Assembly: GCF_003201105.1 (NCBI RefSeq)
Contig: NZ_QICJ01000003.1
Span: forward strand, 310,001 to 374,000
DNA: 64,000 bases
Reading direction: 5' to 3'
DNA from: Dyella sp. AtDHG13
Lineage (GTDB): Bacteria > Pseudomonadota > Gammaproteobacteria > Xanthomonadales > Rhodanobacteraceae
Part shown: positions 9,345 through 20,614 of the stretch, piece after piece
Numbering within the stretch: the first letter of the stretch is position 1
Layout: every line of letters begins with the position of its first letter
Position numbers and translations under genes: made by a program
The notes under the pieces: model-generated
Databases searched by the model: none
What the model was told of the DNA's origin: nothing
What the model saw: only the letters and a program-made list of their open reading frames with translations

Positions 9345-9485
9345 ATGGTGCCAGGACTGATTACAGCCGCGCTGCTCGTGCTGTTCGTGGGCGGCACCCT
9401 CTATCTCTGGCGACCCTCCGTGAAACCGGAGATGGATGCTGCGGCCCAGATGCCGCTGGACGATGACAAGGAGGAGATCGCATGA
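9345..9485 (+). CDS. ccoQ: Small cbb3 oxidase subunit CcoQ-like
   Basis: This 46-aa protein begins MVPGLITAALLVLFVGGTLY, a single membrane helix, followed by a short hydrophilic tail ending in DDDKEEIA. It sits exactly where ccoQ lies in other cco operons, one base after the ccoO stop and overlapping ccoP by four bases (ATGA). CcoQ sequences are poorly conserved, so the name rests on size, topology and position. Confidence 0.8.
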   Translation: MVPGLITAALLVLFVGGTLYLWRPSVKPEMDAAAQMPLDDDKEEIA

Positions 9486-10417
9486 CTTCCGCATGGAGCT
9501 GGTATGTCATCGCCATCGTGGTGATCAACCTGATCGGTTGCGTCTGGCTGCTGCGCGGCAATACACGACGCAGCCCGACCGACCCCAAGCCCGACGAAAC
9601 CGGGCATGTATGGGACGGCGACATCACCGAATACAACAAGCCGCTGCCGCGCTGGTGGATCAACCTGTTCTACATCACCATCGTGTTCGCGGTGGGTTAC
9701 CTGCTGTGGTACGGCGTGGGGACCTTTCACGGCTTCGGCAACTGGAGTTCCCAGAAGGAGCTGGCGCTGGACGAGGCCGCCGAGGACGCGCGCCTCGACG
9801 ACACCTTGAAGCTCTACGCCGGCAAGCCCATCGACGAGCTCGCCAAGAACCCGCAGGCGGTTGCGCTTGGTCGCACCATCTTCCTCAATCGCTGCGCGGC
9901 CTGCCACGGCTCCACGGGCCATGGCGCCACCGGCTTCCCTGATCTCACGGACGATATCTGGCATTGGGGCGGCACGCCGCATCGCATCCTGGAAACCATC
10001 CAGGAAGGACGGCAGGCCGTCATGCCTGCGTGGGCCACGACGCTCACCGCGCAGGGTGGACCCACGGCCGTCGATGACACCATCGCGTACGTGCTGTCGC
10101 TGTCCAAGCCGGCGCAACCGAAGGATGAAGCCGCCGAACGCGGCGAAAAACTGTTCGGCACCATCTGCGTGGCCTGCCACGGCCCCCAGGGCAAGGGCAA
10201 CCAGGTGGTCGGCGCGCCGGACCTCACCGACAGCTACTGGCTCTACGGCAGCAGCAAGGCATCGCTGCGCAAGACGTTGAACGACGGACGCCAGGGTGTC
10301 ATGCCGGCATGGAAGCCCATTCTTGGCGACACGCGCACACGCCTGGTCGGTGCCTATGTGTGGACATTGTCGCCACACAAGGATCCGCCGCCTGCCGGAG
10401 CTGTGGTGGCGGAATGA
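9482..10417 (+). CDS. ccoP: cbb3-type cytochrome c oxidase subunit III (dihaem)
   Basis: This 311-aa dihaem cytochrome c has two N-terminal membrane helices (residues about 5-20 and 58-80) and the CcoP signature LPRWWINLFYITIVFAV between them. Two haem-binding motifs follow, CAACHG and CVACHG, with Met-ligand segments ending VMPAW. It accepts electrons from the soluble cytochrome c pool. It overlaps both neighbours by four bases, a tightly coupled operon. Confidence 0.96.
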   Translation: MTSAWSWYVIAIVVINLIGCVWLLRGNTRRSPTDPKPDETGHVWDGDITEYNKPLPRWWINLFYITIVFAVGYLLWYGVGTFHGFGNWSSQKELALDEAAEDARLDDTLKLYAGKPIDELAKNPQAVALGRTIFLNRCAACHGSTGHGATGFPDLTDDIWHWGGTPHRILETIQEGRQAVMPAWATTLTAQGGPTAVDDTIAYVLSLSKPAQPKDEAAERGEKLFGTICVACHGPQGKGNQVVGAPDLTDSYWLYGSSKASLRKTLNDGRQGVMPAWKPILGDTRTRLVGAYVWTLSPHKDPPPAGAVVAE

Positions 10418-10722
10418 TCCACCGGAACACGACCGTGGCCCCTCGTGACGAATCCTTGCCGACTCCGCAGTGCCTGGGCGCACTGCTGTGGCCGAGCTTC
10501 TTCGTCGCGGGCGTGGTCACGGTGGTGTTCTTCGCCTTTATCGATCCCATCGCCTTGCGTGACATCACCTTTCCATCGCTGAAGCTCGGCCGGGAACTGG
10601 GCTATACGCTGGGCTTCTTCCTGATCTGGCTGGCGACCGCGTCGTCGAGCCTGTTCACCTGGATACTTCTTCGTCCCAGCCGCCAGGTGAAGTCGTCCGC
10701 GCGTTCCGGTAAAGCACCATGA
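10414..10722 (+). CDS. Small membrane protein in the cco operon
   Basis: This 102-aa protein has two predicted membrane helices (residues about 22-45 and 62-87) and short polar ends. It overlaps ccoP by four bases and ccoG by four bases, so it is clearly expressed as part of the operon. I do not recognise a named family; it is not CcoH, which is present as a separate gene at 12269. A role in cbb3 assembly or stability is an inference from position only. Confidence 0.8.
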   Translation: MIHRNTTVAPRDESLPTPQCLGALLWPSFFVAGVVTVVFFAFIDPIALRDITFPSLKLGRELGYTLGFFLIWLATASSSLFTWILLRPSRQVKSSARSGKAP

Positions 10723-12272
10723 GTCGCCGCATTCCCCTGCACGTCGTCGATGACGAGAGCGACTCGTACTACGTCAGCGAACGCAAGGTCTATCCGCGTG
10801 ACGTGTCCGGCCGTTTCAATCGTTTGCGCGTCGCCGCCGTCATCTGGCTGCTTGGCATGTTCTACGGCTTCCCCTGGCTGACTTGGCAGGGGCGGCAGGC
10901 CGTGCTGCTGGATCTTCCGGCGCGAAAATTCCACGTGTTCGGCTGGCTGTTCCTGCCGCAGGATTTCCTGTTCCTGTCGGTGCTGCTGATCATCGCGGCG
11001 ATGGCGCTGTTCTTCTTTACCGCGCTGGCGGGACGTCTGTTCTGTGGCTATGCCTGCCCGCAGACGGTTTGGACCGAAGTGTCGCTATGGATCGAGCGCT
11101 GCTTCGAGGGCGACCGCAACAAGCGCATGAAGCTCGACGCAGGCCCGTGGACGCGCGAGAAGATCGTGCGCAAGAGCGCGCGCCACGCTACATGGGCGGT
11201 GTTCTCGCTGTGGACGGGCTTCACCTTCGTGGGTTATTTCAGCCCCATTGGCGATCTCGCGCGACGCATGCCGTTCGGCTGGGGTGGCTGGGAAACGTTC
11301 TGGATCCTGTTCTATGCGTTCGCCACCTGGGGCAATGCGGGCTTCCTGCGCCAGCAGGTGTGCAAGTACATGTGTCCCTACGCGCGCTTCCAGAGCGCCA
11401 TGTTCGACCGCAATACGCTGATCATCGCCTACGATCCGATGCGCGGCGAGCCGCGCGGTTCCCGCAAGCGCGGCCTGCAAAGCGTGCTGGAGCGCGCGCG
11501 CGGCCTGCTGGACAAGGTCACCGCCTACGACTACGTGTTCCGCGCCAGCCAGCATCCGTCCGCAGCGGACCACCGCGCCCAGGCGGGTGGCACCATCGCG
11601 TTGGCGGGCACGGGGGAGGCCGCCGAGCCGTTGCCGAAGTTCACGCCGGAACAGCTGGGCGATTGCATCGATTGCACGATCTGCGTCCAGGTCTGCCCCA
11701 CCGGCATCGATATCCGCAACGGCCTGCAATACGAGTGCATTGCCTGCGGCGCCTGCATCGACGCCTGCAACGAGGTGATGGGCAAGGTCGGCTATCCGCA
11801 GGGCCTGATCCGTTATTCCACGCAGAACCAGATCGACGGCAAGCCCGGCAAGGTGCTGCGGCCGCGCGTGTTCGTCTACGGCGCGCTCTTGCTCGCCCTC
11901 ATGGGCGGTTGGCTGTACGGCGTGACCCACCGCAGCCCGCTGATGGCGGAGGTGCTGCGCGACCGCAACGCCATGTACAGCGAAACTCCCGAAGGCAACA
12001 TTCAGAACGCCTACACCCTCAAGCTGGTGAACAAGGCTGAGCAGCCACATCGTTTCCTGATCGACGTCACCTCGGCGGATGTGCCCGGCATTGGCCTCAA
12101 CGGTGGCGCGAAGAACGTGAGCGCGCAAAGCGGCGAGGTGCTGTCGGTGCCGGTCACGGTGGAGAGCACTTCCGAGGTGACTGGTCGCCATGAGGTGACG
12201 TTCCACGTGCGTGACCTTGACGCGGGCGCGTCGGTCACCGTCAAGAGCAGTTTCTTTGGACCTATGCCATGA
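10719..12272 (+). CDS. ccoG: Cytochrome c oxidase accessory protein CcoG (FixG family)
   Basis: This 517-aa polyferredoxin membrane protein is needed for copper handling during cbb3 assembly. It has several membrane helices, the CGYACPQTVWTE and CKYMCPYARFQS cysteine motifs, and a 4Fe-4S ferredoxin region (DCTICVQVCPTGIDI and CIACGACIDAC). A C-terminal periplasmic Ig-like domain follows the last helix. Start and stop overlap the neighbours by four bases each. All metal-binding cysteines are present. Confidence 0.95.
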   Translation: MSRRIPLHVVDDESDSYYVSERKVYPRDVSGRFNRLRVAAVIWLLGMFYGFPWLTWQGRQAVLLDLPARKFHVFGWLFLPQDFLFLSVLLIIAAMALFFFTALAGRLFCGYACPQTVWTEVSLWIERCFEGDRNKRMKLDAGPWTREKIVRKSARHATWAVFSLWTGFTFVGYFSPIGDLARRMPFGWGGWETFWILFYAFATWGNAGFLRQQVCKYMCPYARFQSAMFDRNTLIIAYDPMRGEPRGSRKRGLQSVLERARGLLDKVTAYDYVFRASQHPSAADHRAQAGGTIALAGTGEAAEPLPKFTPEQLGDCIDCTICVQVCPTGIDIRNGLQYECIACGACIDACNEVMGKVGYPQGLIRYSTQNQIDGKPGKVLRPRVFVYGALLLALMGGWLYGVTHRSPLMAEVLRDRNAMYSETPEGNIQNAYTLKLVNKAEQPHRFLIDVTSADVPGIGLNGGAKNVSAQSGEVLSVPVTVESTSEVTGRHEVTFHVRDLDAGASVTVKSSFFGPMP

Positions 12273-12754
12273 CCAAGACACGCAGTACCTGGCGCGAGCC
12301 CATGGTGTGGATGCTGGTGGGATTGCCGCTGGCGTCGGTGGTGATCGGTTTTGCCCTGCTGTTCGCCGCCGTCCACCCGGGCCGGGAAGACATGGAGACC
12401 GTGGGCAAGGTCACCCGGGTGGGCAAGTTGCTGGTCGCCGCGCAGGACCGCGAGCCGCCGTCGGAGGTGGACACCCGCGGCCTGATCCTGCGCCTGAAGG
12501 GCGACATGATCGAAGCCGTACCGATGGATGGCGATTTCCCCCGTGGCGGCAAACTTCGCCTGACGCTTTCCTCCAGTGATCCCGCCGTGCAGGGGCGTGT
12601 CATCCAGCTGTCGCCGAGCGAGCTGGGATGGCGCGGCGTGGGTTCCATGGACGGTGGCCACGACTGGCTCGTCGAGCTGCGGCCCGACAATGCCACCTGG
12701 TCGCTGCGGGGAGAGTGGACGGCACAGGCGCGATTCATCCGCCTTACGCCCTGA
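12269..12754 (+). CDS. ccoH: FixH/CcoH family cbb3 assembly protein
   Basis: This 161-aa protein has one N-terminal membrane helix (MVWMLVGLPLASVVIGFALL) followed by a periplasmic beta-rich domain. The start TWREPMVWMLVGLP is typical of the FixH family. It overlaps ccoG by four bases and directly precedes the copper ATPase gene, the usual ccoGHIS order. CcoH is thought to stabilise the oxidase during assembly. Confidence 0.88.
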   Translation: MTKTRSTWREPMVWMLVGLPLASVVIGFALLFAAVHPGREDMETVGKVTRVGKLLVAAQDREPPSEVDTRGLILRLKGDMIEAVPMDGDFPRGGKLRLTLSSSDPAVQGRVIQLSPSELGWRGVGSMDGGHDWLVELRPDNATWSLRGEWTAQARFIRLTP

Positions 12755-12765
12755 TCGTGGACGCG

Positions 12766-15162
12766 ATGGTCGACATCGGCAAGGCGGGCCGCGCGACGGC
12801 CTGCTATCACTGCGGCGAGACCTTGCCGCCGTTGCCGGTGCGGCTTGATATCAACGGCGAAACCCAGGGTTTCTGTTGCCACGGTTGCGCCGCCGCCGCC
12901 GAATGGATACGCCAATCCGCACTGGGCGACTACTATCGCCTGCGCAGCACGGCCGGCACTCGCGTGGAGGACGTGCCCGACCTGTCCAGCTGGGATCGCG
13001 ATGATCTGCTCGGCGAACACGCGGTGCCTGTCGCGGGTGGCCTGGAAATTACCCTGCTGACCGACGGCATGCGCTGCGCCGCCTGCGCGTGGCTGATCGA
13101 TCGCGCCCTGCAGGGCGAAGCGGGTGTGCTCGATGCCGGTGCGAATGCCGTCACGGGCCGCATCCGCATCGCCTGGGATCCGACGCGCACGCGCTTGTCG
13201 CAGCTGCTGGCCCGACTGGCGATGCTGGGGTACCGGCCATATCTCGCGACCGGTGCAGCGCGCGAGCGCGAGCGTGTTTCCGAGCAGCGCCGATGGCTGA
13301 TGCGCCTGGGTGTCGCCGGCCTCGGCGCCATGCAGACGATGATGTTTTCCGAAGCCTTGTATCTGGATTTCGGCCACCACATGGCGGGAGCCACGCGCGA
13401 CTTCTTCCGCTGGGTGGCCTTGCTGGTCGCCACGCCCGTGGTGTTCTACGCCGGCTGGCCATTCCTGCAAGGCTGCTGGCGCGAGCTTCGGCAGCGTCAT
13501 GCGGGCATGGACACCTTGATCGCGGCGTCCACGCTGCTGGCCTACCTCGCCAGCATGGTGGAGACCATGCGTGGCGGCGCGCAGGTGTGGTTCGACGCCG
13601 CGACCATGTTCGTGTTCCTGCTGCTCGCCGCGCGACTGCTGGAGCAGCGTGCCCGGCGCATTGCCAGCGCGCAGGTGGATGCGCTGGCGCGCGCGCGTCC
13701 CATGCTGGCGGTGAAGGAGCTCGCGGACGGAAGCCGCATCACCGTGCCCGTGACTTCGCTGGCGGTGGGCGACGTGGCGTGCGTGGCCGTGGGTGAGGTG
13801 GTGCCCGTCGATGGCAGTCTGCTCGATGCCCATGCCTCGTTCGAGGAAGCCCTGCTGACCGGCGAATCCCGTGCGGTAAGCCGCACGCGTGGCGCGACGA
13901 TCTACGCGGGCACCACCTGCCGGGAGACGCCGGCGCGCATCGTGGCCACGCAGGTTGGCAGCGCGACGCGATTGTCGCAGCTCGCCAGGCTGGTCGATCA
14001 GGCGCAGTCGCAGCGGCCAGCGCTGGCGCGCGTGGCGGACCGCATCGGCCGGATATTCGTCTCCGTGCTGATCGTGCTGGCGATCGCTGTCTATGTGTTC
14101 TGGCGCATGCATGATCCGGCACGCGCGTTCGAAGTCACGCTGTCGCTGCTGGTGGTGAGCTGCCCGTGCGCACTTTCGCTCGCGGTGCCCGCGGCGCTGG
14201 CGGCAAGCCATGGCGCATTGGCGCGCATGGGCGTGCTGTCGATCCGTTCGGGCAGCCTGGAGAATCTCGCACGTGCCACCGACGTGGTGTTCGACAAGAC
14301 CGGCACCCTGACCAGCGTGCAGCTGACGGTGGGCGATGTGCACACGTTCGACGGCTTCGATCCAGTGCAGGCTAGGGACATAGCCGCCGCGCTGGAGCGG
14401 GACAGCCGCCACCCCGTCGCCCAGGCATTCGCCGAGGTGTCCACATCGATACTCGTGCAGGACATGCGCGAGCTCAGCGGGCAGGGCGTTACCGGCCGTA
14501 TCCATGGAAACGTGTGGCGCCTGGGGCGCGCTTCGTTCGCCGCGGGGCGTGAAGACGATGGCCAGCTCTGGCTCGGCAACGGCCGCAACGCCGTGGCCAG
14601 GTTCTGCCTGCAGGAAACGCTGCGCCCGCACGCGGCCGAATCCATCGCCGCGATGCAGGCGATGGGTCTGCGCATTCATCTCGCGAGCGGCGATTCCACC
14701 AGTGCGGTGCAGCGGCTGGCGAAGCAGTTATCGCTGGGTGAAGTGCGTGCGCGCCAGTCATCGGAAGACAAGCTGGCGCTCGTGCGCGCATTGCAGGCGC
14801 AAGGCTGCGTGGTGGCGATGGTGGGCGATGGCCTCAACGATGCGCCCGTGCTCGCCGGCGCCGATGTATCGATTGCGATGGGCGAGGGTGCCGCGCTGGC
14901 GCAGCGTGCGGCGGACATGGTGCTGACCGCGCCGTCGCTGCTGCGTATTCCCGCGGCGGTGCAGCTCGCGCGACGCACGCAGCGCGTGGTGCGGCAGAAC
15001 TTCGGCTGGGCCGTGGGCTACAACCTGCTGGCGCTTCCCCTGGCGATGACCGGCCATGTGACGCCCGCGTTCGCGGCGCTCGGCATGGCGTTGTCGTCCC
15101 TGACGGTGACGGCCAATGCGTTGCGGCTGATGCGTGCCTCGGGCAAGCAGGCCGCGTCGTGA
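12766..15162 (+). CDS. ccoI: Copper-translocating P-type ATPase CcoI (FixI family)
   Basis: This 798-aa P1B-type ATPase supplies copper for the cbb3 catalytic centre. Domains in order: a cysteine-rich N-terminal zinc-finger-like segment (CYHCGE and CCHGCAA), an HMA metal-binding domain with MRCAACAW, membrane helices, the actuator loop LLTGESRAV, the metal-site motif SCPCALSLAVP, the phosphorylation motif DKTGTLT and the hinge GDGLNDAP. The ATG at 12766 was chosen; a GTG at 12757 is an alternative. It overlaps ccoS by four bases. Confidence 0.95.
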   Translation: MVDIGKAGRATACYHCGETLPPLPVRLDINGETQGFCCHGCAAAAEWIRQSALGDYYRLRSTAGTRVEDVPDLSSWDRDDLLGEHAVPVAGGLEITLLTDGMRCAACAWLIDRALQGEAGVLDAGANAVTGRIRIAWDPTRTRLSQLLARLAMLGYRPYLATGAARERERVSEQRRWLMRLGVAGLGAMQTMMFSEALYLDFGHHMAGATRDFFRWVALLVATPVVFYAGWPFLQGCWRELRQRHAGMDTLIAASTLLAYLASMVETMRGGAQVWFDAATMFVFLLLAARLLEQRARRIASAQVDALARARPMLAVKELADGSRITVPVTSLAVGDVACVAVGEVVPVDGSLLDAHASFEEALLTGESRAVSRTRGATIYAGTTCRETPARIVATQVGSATRLSQLARLVDQAQSQRPALARVADRIGRIFVSVLIVLAIAVYVFWRMHDPARAFEVTLSLLVVSCPCALSLAVPAALAASHGALARMGVLSIRSGSLENLARATDVVFDKTGTLTSVQLTVGDVHTFDGFDPVQARDIAAALERDSRHPVAQAFAEVSTSILVQDMRELSGQGVTGRIHGNVWRLGRASFAAGREDDGQLWLGNGRNAVARFCLQETLRPHAAESIAAMQAMGLRIHLASGDSTSAVQRLAKQLSLGEVRARQSSEDKLALVRALQAQGCVVAMVGDGLNDAPVLAGADVSIAMGEGAALAQRAADMVLTAPSLLRIPAAVQLARRTQRVVRQNFGWAVGYNLLALPLAMTGHVTPAFAALGMALSSLTVTANALRLMRASGKQAAS

Positions 15163-15365
15163 TCATCCTGCTGATGCTTATTCCGCTGAGCCTGATGCTG
15201 CTGGCGTTCGCCATCGGCGCCTTTGTGTGGGCGGTGCGCAAGGGGCAGTTCGACGACATGGATACGCCGGCGCTCGATATCCTCAGCGAGGACGAGCCTG
15301 GCGATCGCGCCGTTGTCGCCAAGGCCGAGGCGGTCAACGGCGAAGGCGGTGCGCGTGCCGATTGA
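15159..15365 (+). CDS. ccoS: cbb3-type oxidase assembly protein CcoS
   Basis: This 68-aa protein has one membrane helix (ILLMLIPLSLMLLAFAIGAF) followed by the CcoS motif WAVRKGQFDDMDTPA and a polar tail. The GTG start at 15159 overlaps the ccoI stop. CcoS is required for haem and copper incorporation into the oxidase. Size, motif and position all agree. Confidence 0.94.
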   Translation: MIILLMLIPLSLMLLAFAIGAFVWAVRKGQFDDMDTPALDILSEDEPGDRAVVAKAEAVNGEGGARAD

Positions 15366-16080
15366 TCCGCTCGCCTTGTCGGCGGCGCTGCTGAGTGGGT
15401 TGCTTGGCGGCGTGCACTGCGCGGCGATGTGCGGCGGCATTGCCACGGGTTTCTCGGTGTGGTCGCCGCGGCACGGACTCATGGCATCGCTGCAGTTGAA
15501 TGCCGGCCGCGTGCTGGGCTACGCGCTCGCGGGTGCACTGGTCGGTGGCCTGGGCGATGGCTTGCTGCGTGTGTTCGAGTGGCGCGCTTTCGCCATCGCG
15601 GCGCGCGTGGCGACGGGGTTGGTATTGATCGTCGTGGCGTTGCGGTTGTTGGATCAGCGTGGCCGCCTGCGCTTTCTCGGACGCCCCGGGGTTCATCTGT
15701 GGCGTTGGCTGCAGCCGCTGCAGCGGCGCCTGTTGCCTGCCGATACCGCGTGGCGTCGTCTCCTGGCCGGGATGCTCTGGGGTTGGATGCCTTGCGGCCT
15801 CAGCGCAACCATGCTGGCTGCCGCCTGGTTGCAGACGAGCGCCATGAAAGGGGCGGGCACCATGGCCGCGTTCGGTATCGGCACCTGGCTGGTGATGGTG
15901 CCGCTCACCTGGTCGGGCGCGCGCGTGGGGCGGTGGTTGCAGCGATCCGGTGCGCGGCGTGGCGCGGCCGCATTCGTGCTGGCGGCCGGCATGCTGACCA
16001 TGGCCGCACCCTGGCTGATGCAGGTGCCGTCGCTGCACGGCGTCATGGCGTGGCTGGGCTGCGGGCCGGCCATGCGATGA
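15355..16080 (+). CDS. SafE/TauE-type membrane protein linked to cbb3 assembly
   Basis: This 241-aa membrane protein of the family annotated as sulfite exporter TauE/SafE or cytochrome biogenesis protein regularly follows ccoS in gammaproteobacteria. It has about six helices. The N-terminus contains GLLGGVHCAAMCGGIA, with the paired cysteines that define this subgroup, and later WGWMPCGLSATML. The GTG at 15355 overlaps ccoS by 11 bases; an upstream GTG or ATG would extend deeper into ccoS. A role in metal or thiol handling is inferred from the cysteines and context. Confidence 0.85.
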   Translation: MPIDPLALSAALLSGLLGGVHCAAMCGGIATGFSVWSPRHGLMASLQLNAGRVLGYALAGALVGGLGDGLLRVFEWRAFAIAARVATGLVLIVVALRLLDQRGRLRFLGRPGVHLWRWLQPLQRRLLPADTAWRRLLAGMLWGWMPCGLSATMLAAAWLQTSAMKGAGTMAAFGIGTWLVMVPLTWSGARVGRWLQRSGARRGAAAFVLAAGMLTMAAPWLMQVPSLHGVMAWLGCGPAMR

Positions 16081-16097
16081 CGCCGCTTACGTCGCGC

Positions 16098-16127
16098 AAA
16101 AAAAAGGCCGCCTTCCGGCGGCCTTTT
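16098..16127. terminator. Bidirectional intrinsic terminator
   Basis: GGCCGCC-TTCC-GGCGGCC with an A-run on the left and TTTT on the right. It lies between the convergent cco operon and ahcY and can end transcription from both sides. Confidence 0.85.
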
Positions 16128-16147
16128 CGATGCACCCGAAGGCGCGA

Positions 16148-17581
<1,434 letters not shown>

Positions 17582-17601
17582 GTGGCTTAGCTCCGGTTGT
17601 T

Positions 17602-17618
17602 GCGACCCGAGAGGTCGC
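17602..17618 (-). promoter_or_regulatory. Hairpin in the ahcY expression platform
   Basis: GCGACC-TCTC-GGGTCGC lies between the riboswitch and the GGAG site of ahcY. The riboswitch itself contains a second GCGACC (plus-strand 17688-17693), so the GGGTCGC arm could pair with either copy, a possible switch between two folds. Confidence 0.55.
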
Positions 17619-17626
17619 ATCGTTGG

Positions 17627-17709
17627 CCGGGCGCCGTTACAGGAGAAATCCGTCGAGCCTGGCCGGGTTCGCAAGTTGCGTAGCCACGGTCGCAGCGCCC
17701 CTCGACGGG
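17627..17709 (-). ncRNA. S-adenosylhomocysteine (SAH) riboswitch
   Basis: On the ahcY strand the leader matches the SAH riboswitch core: CGTCGAGGGGCGCTGCGACC, then GGCCAGGCTCGACG, then AACGGCGCCC. P1 pairs CGTCGAG (17701-17707) with CTCGACG (17651-17657). The pseudoknot pairs GGGCGC (17695-17700) with GCGCCC (17629-17634). SAH riboswitches are known to activate ahcY when SAH accumulates. Confidence 0.93.
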
Positions 17710-17716
17710 ACAACGG

Positions 17717-17722
17717 AGTATA
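17717..17722 (-). promoter_or_regulatory. Probable -10 box of the ahcY promoter
   Basis: TATACT on the minus strand, placed so that transcription would start about seven bases later, right at the first base of the SAH aptamer. I see no strong -35 box. Confidence 0.6.
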
Positions 17723-17852
17723 GCGTCCCCGGATGATGGTTTCGTGCCCACGGGCTTGCGCCGGTTCAGTCCGGACCATGACTGATGGCCGGGTTGGCCC
17801 GCGCCCAGTCGCGCTAATGTCGCAAGGGTTTACGACACAGGGGACCCCTCAC

Positions 17853-20366
<2,514 letters not shown>

Positions 20367-20412
20367 GTGACTTTGGGCGCCCTGGGTGTCAGGGGCGCCC
20401 TTCTCTTTGCTC

Positions 20413-20439
20413 GTCATTCCCGCGAAGGCGGGAATCCAG
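20413..20439. repeat. REP-like palindrome (left member of an inverted pair)
   Basis: GTCATTCCCGCGAAGGCGGG followed by AATCCAG. It pairs with the inverted copy at 20478-20504 to give a large hairpin between the S9 peptidase gene and ppc. Confidence 0.7.
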
Positions 20440-20477
20440 CGTCTTTGGCAGCACCACACCCTGCCGAGCTAAAGGCA

Positions 20478-20504
20478 CTGGATTCCCGCCTTCGCGGGAA
20501 TGAC
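20478..20504. repeat. REP-like palindrome (right member of an inverted pair)
   Basis: CTGGATTCCCGCCTTCGCGG followed by GAATGAC is the exact reverse complement of the element at 20413-20439. The two are 38 bases apart. Confidence 0.7.
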
Positions 20505-20614
20505 GGGCTTGGGGGAACACGCGGTGACGGTTGGTTTGTTTCTTTTGCCGCGATGCACAAATCCCTCCCGCTTGGGGTAGTCTTGGACGTCCAGACATCC
20601 GCAACGTGGCATCG

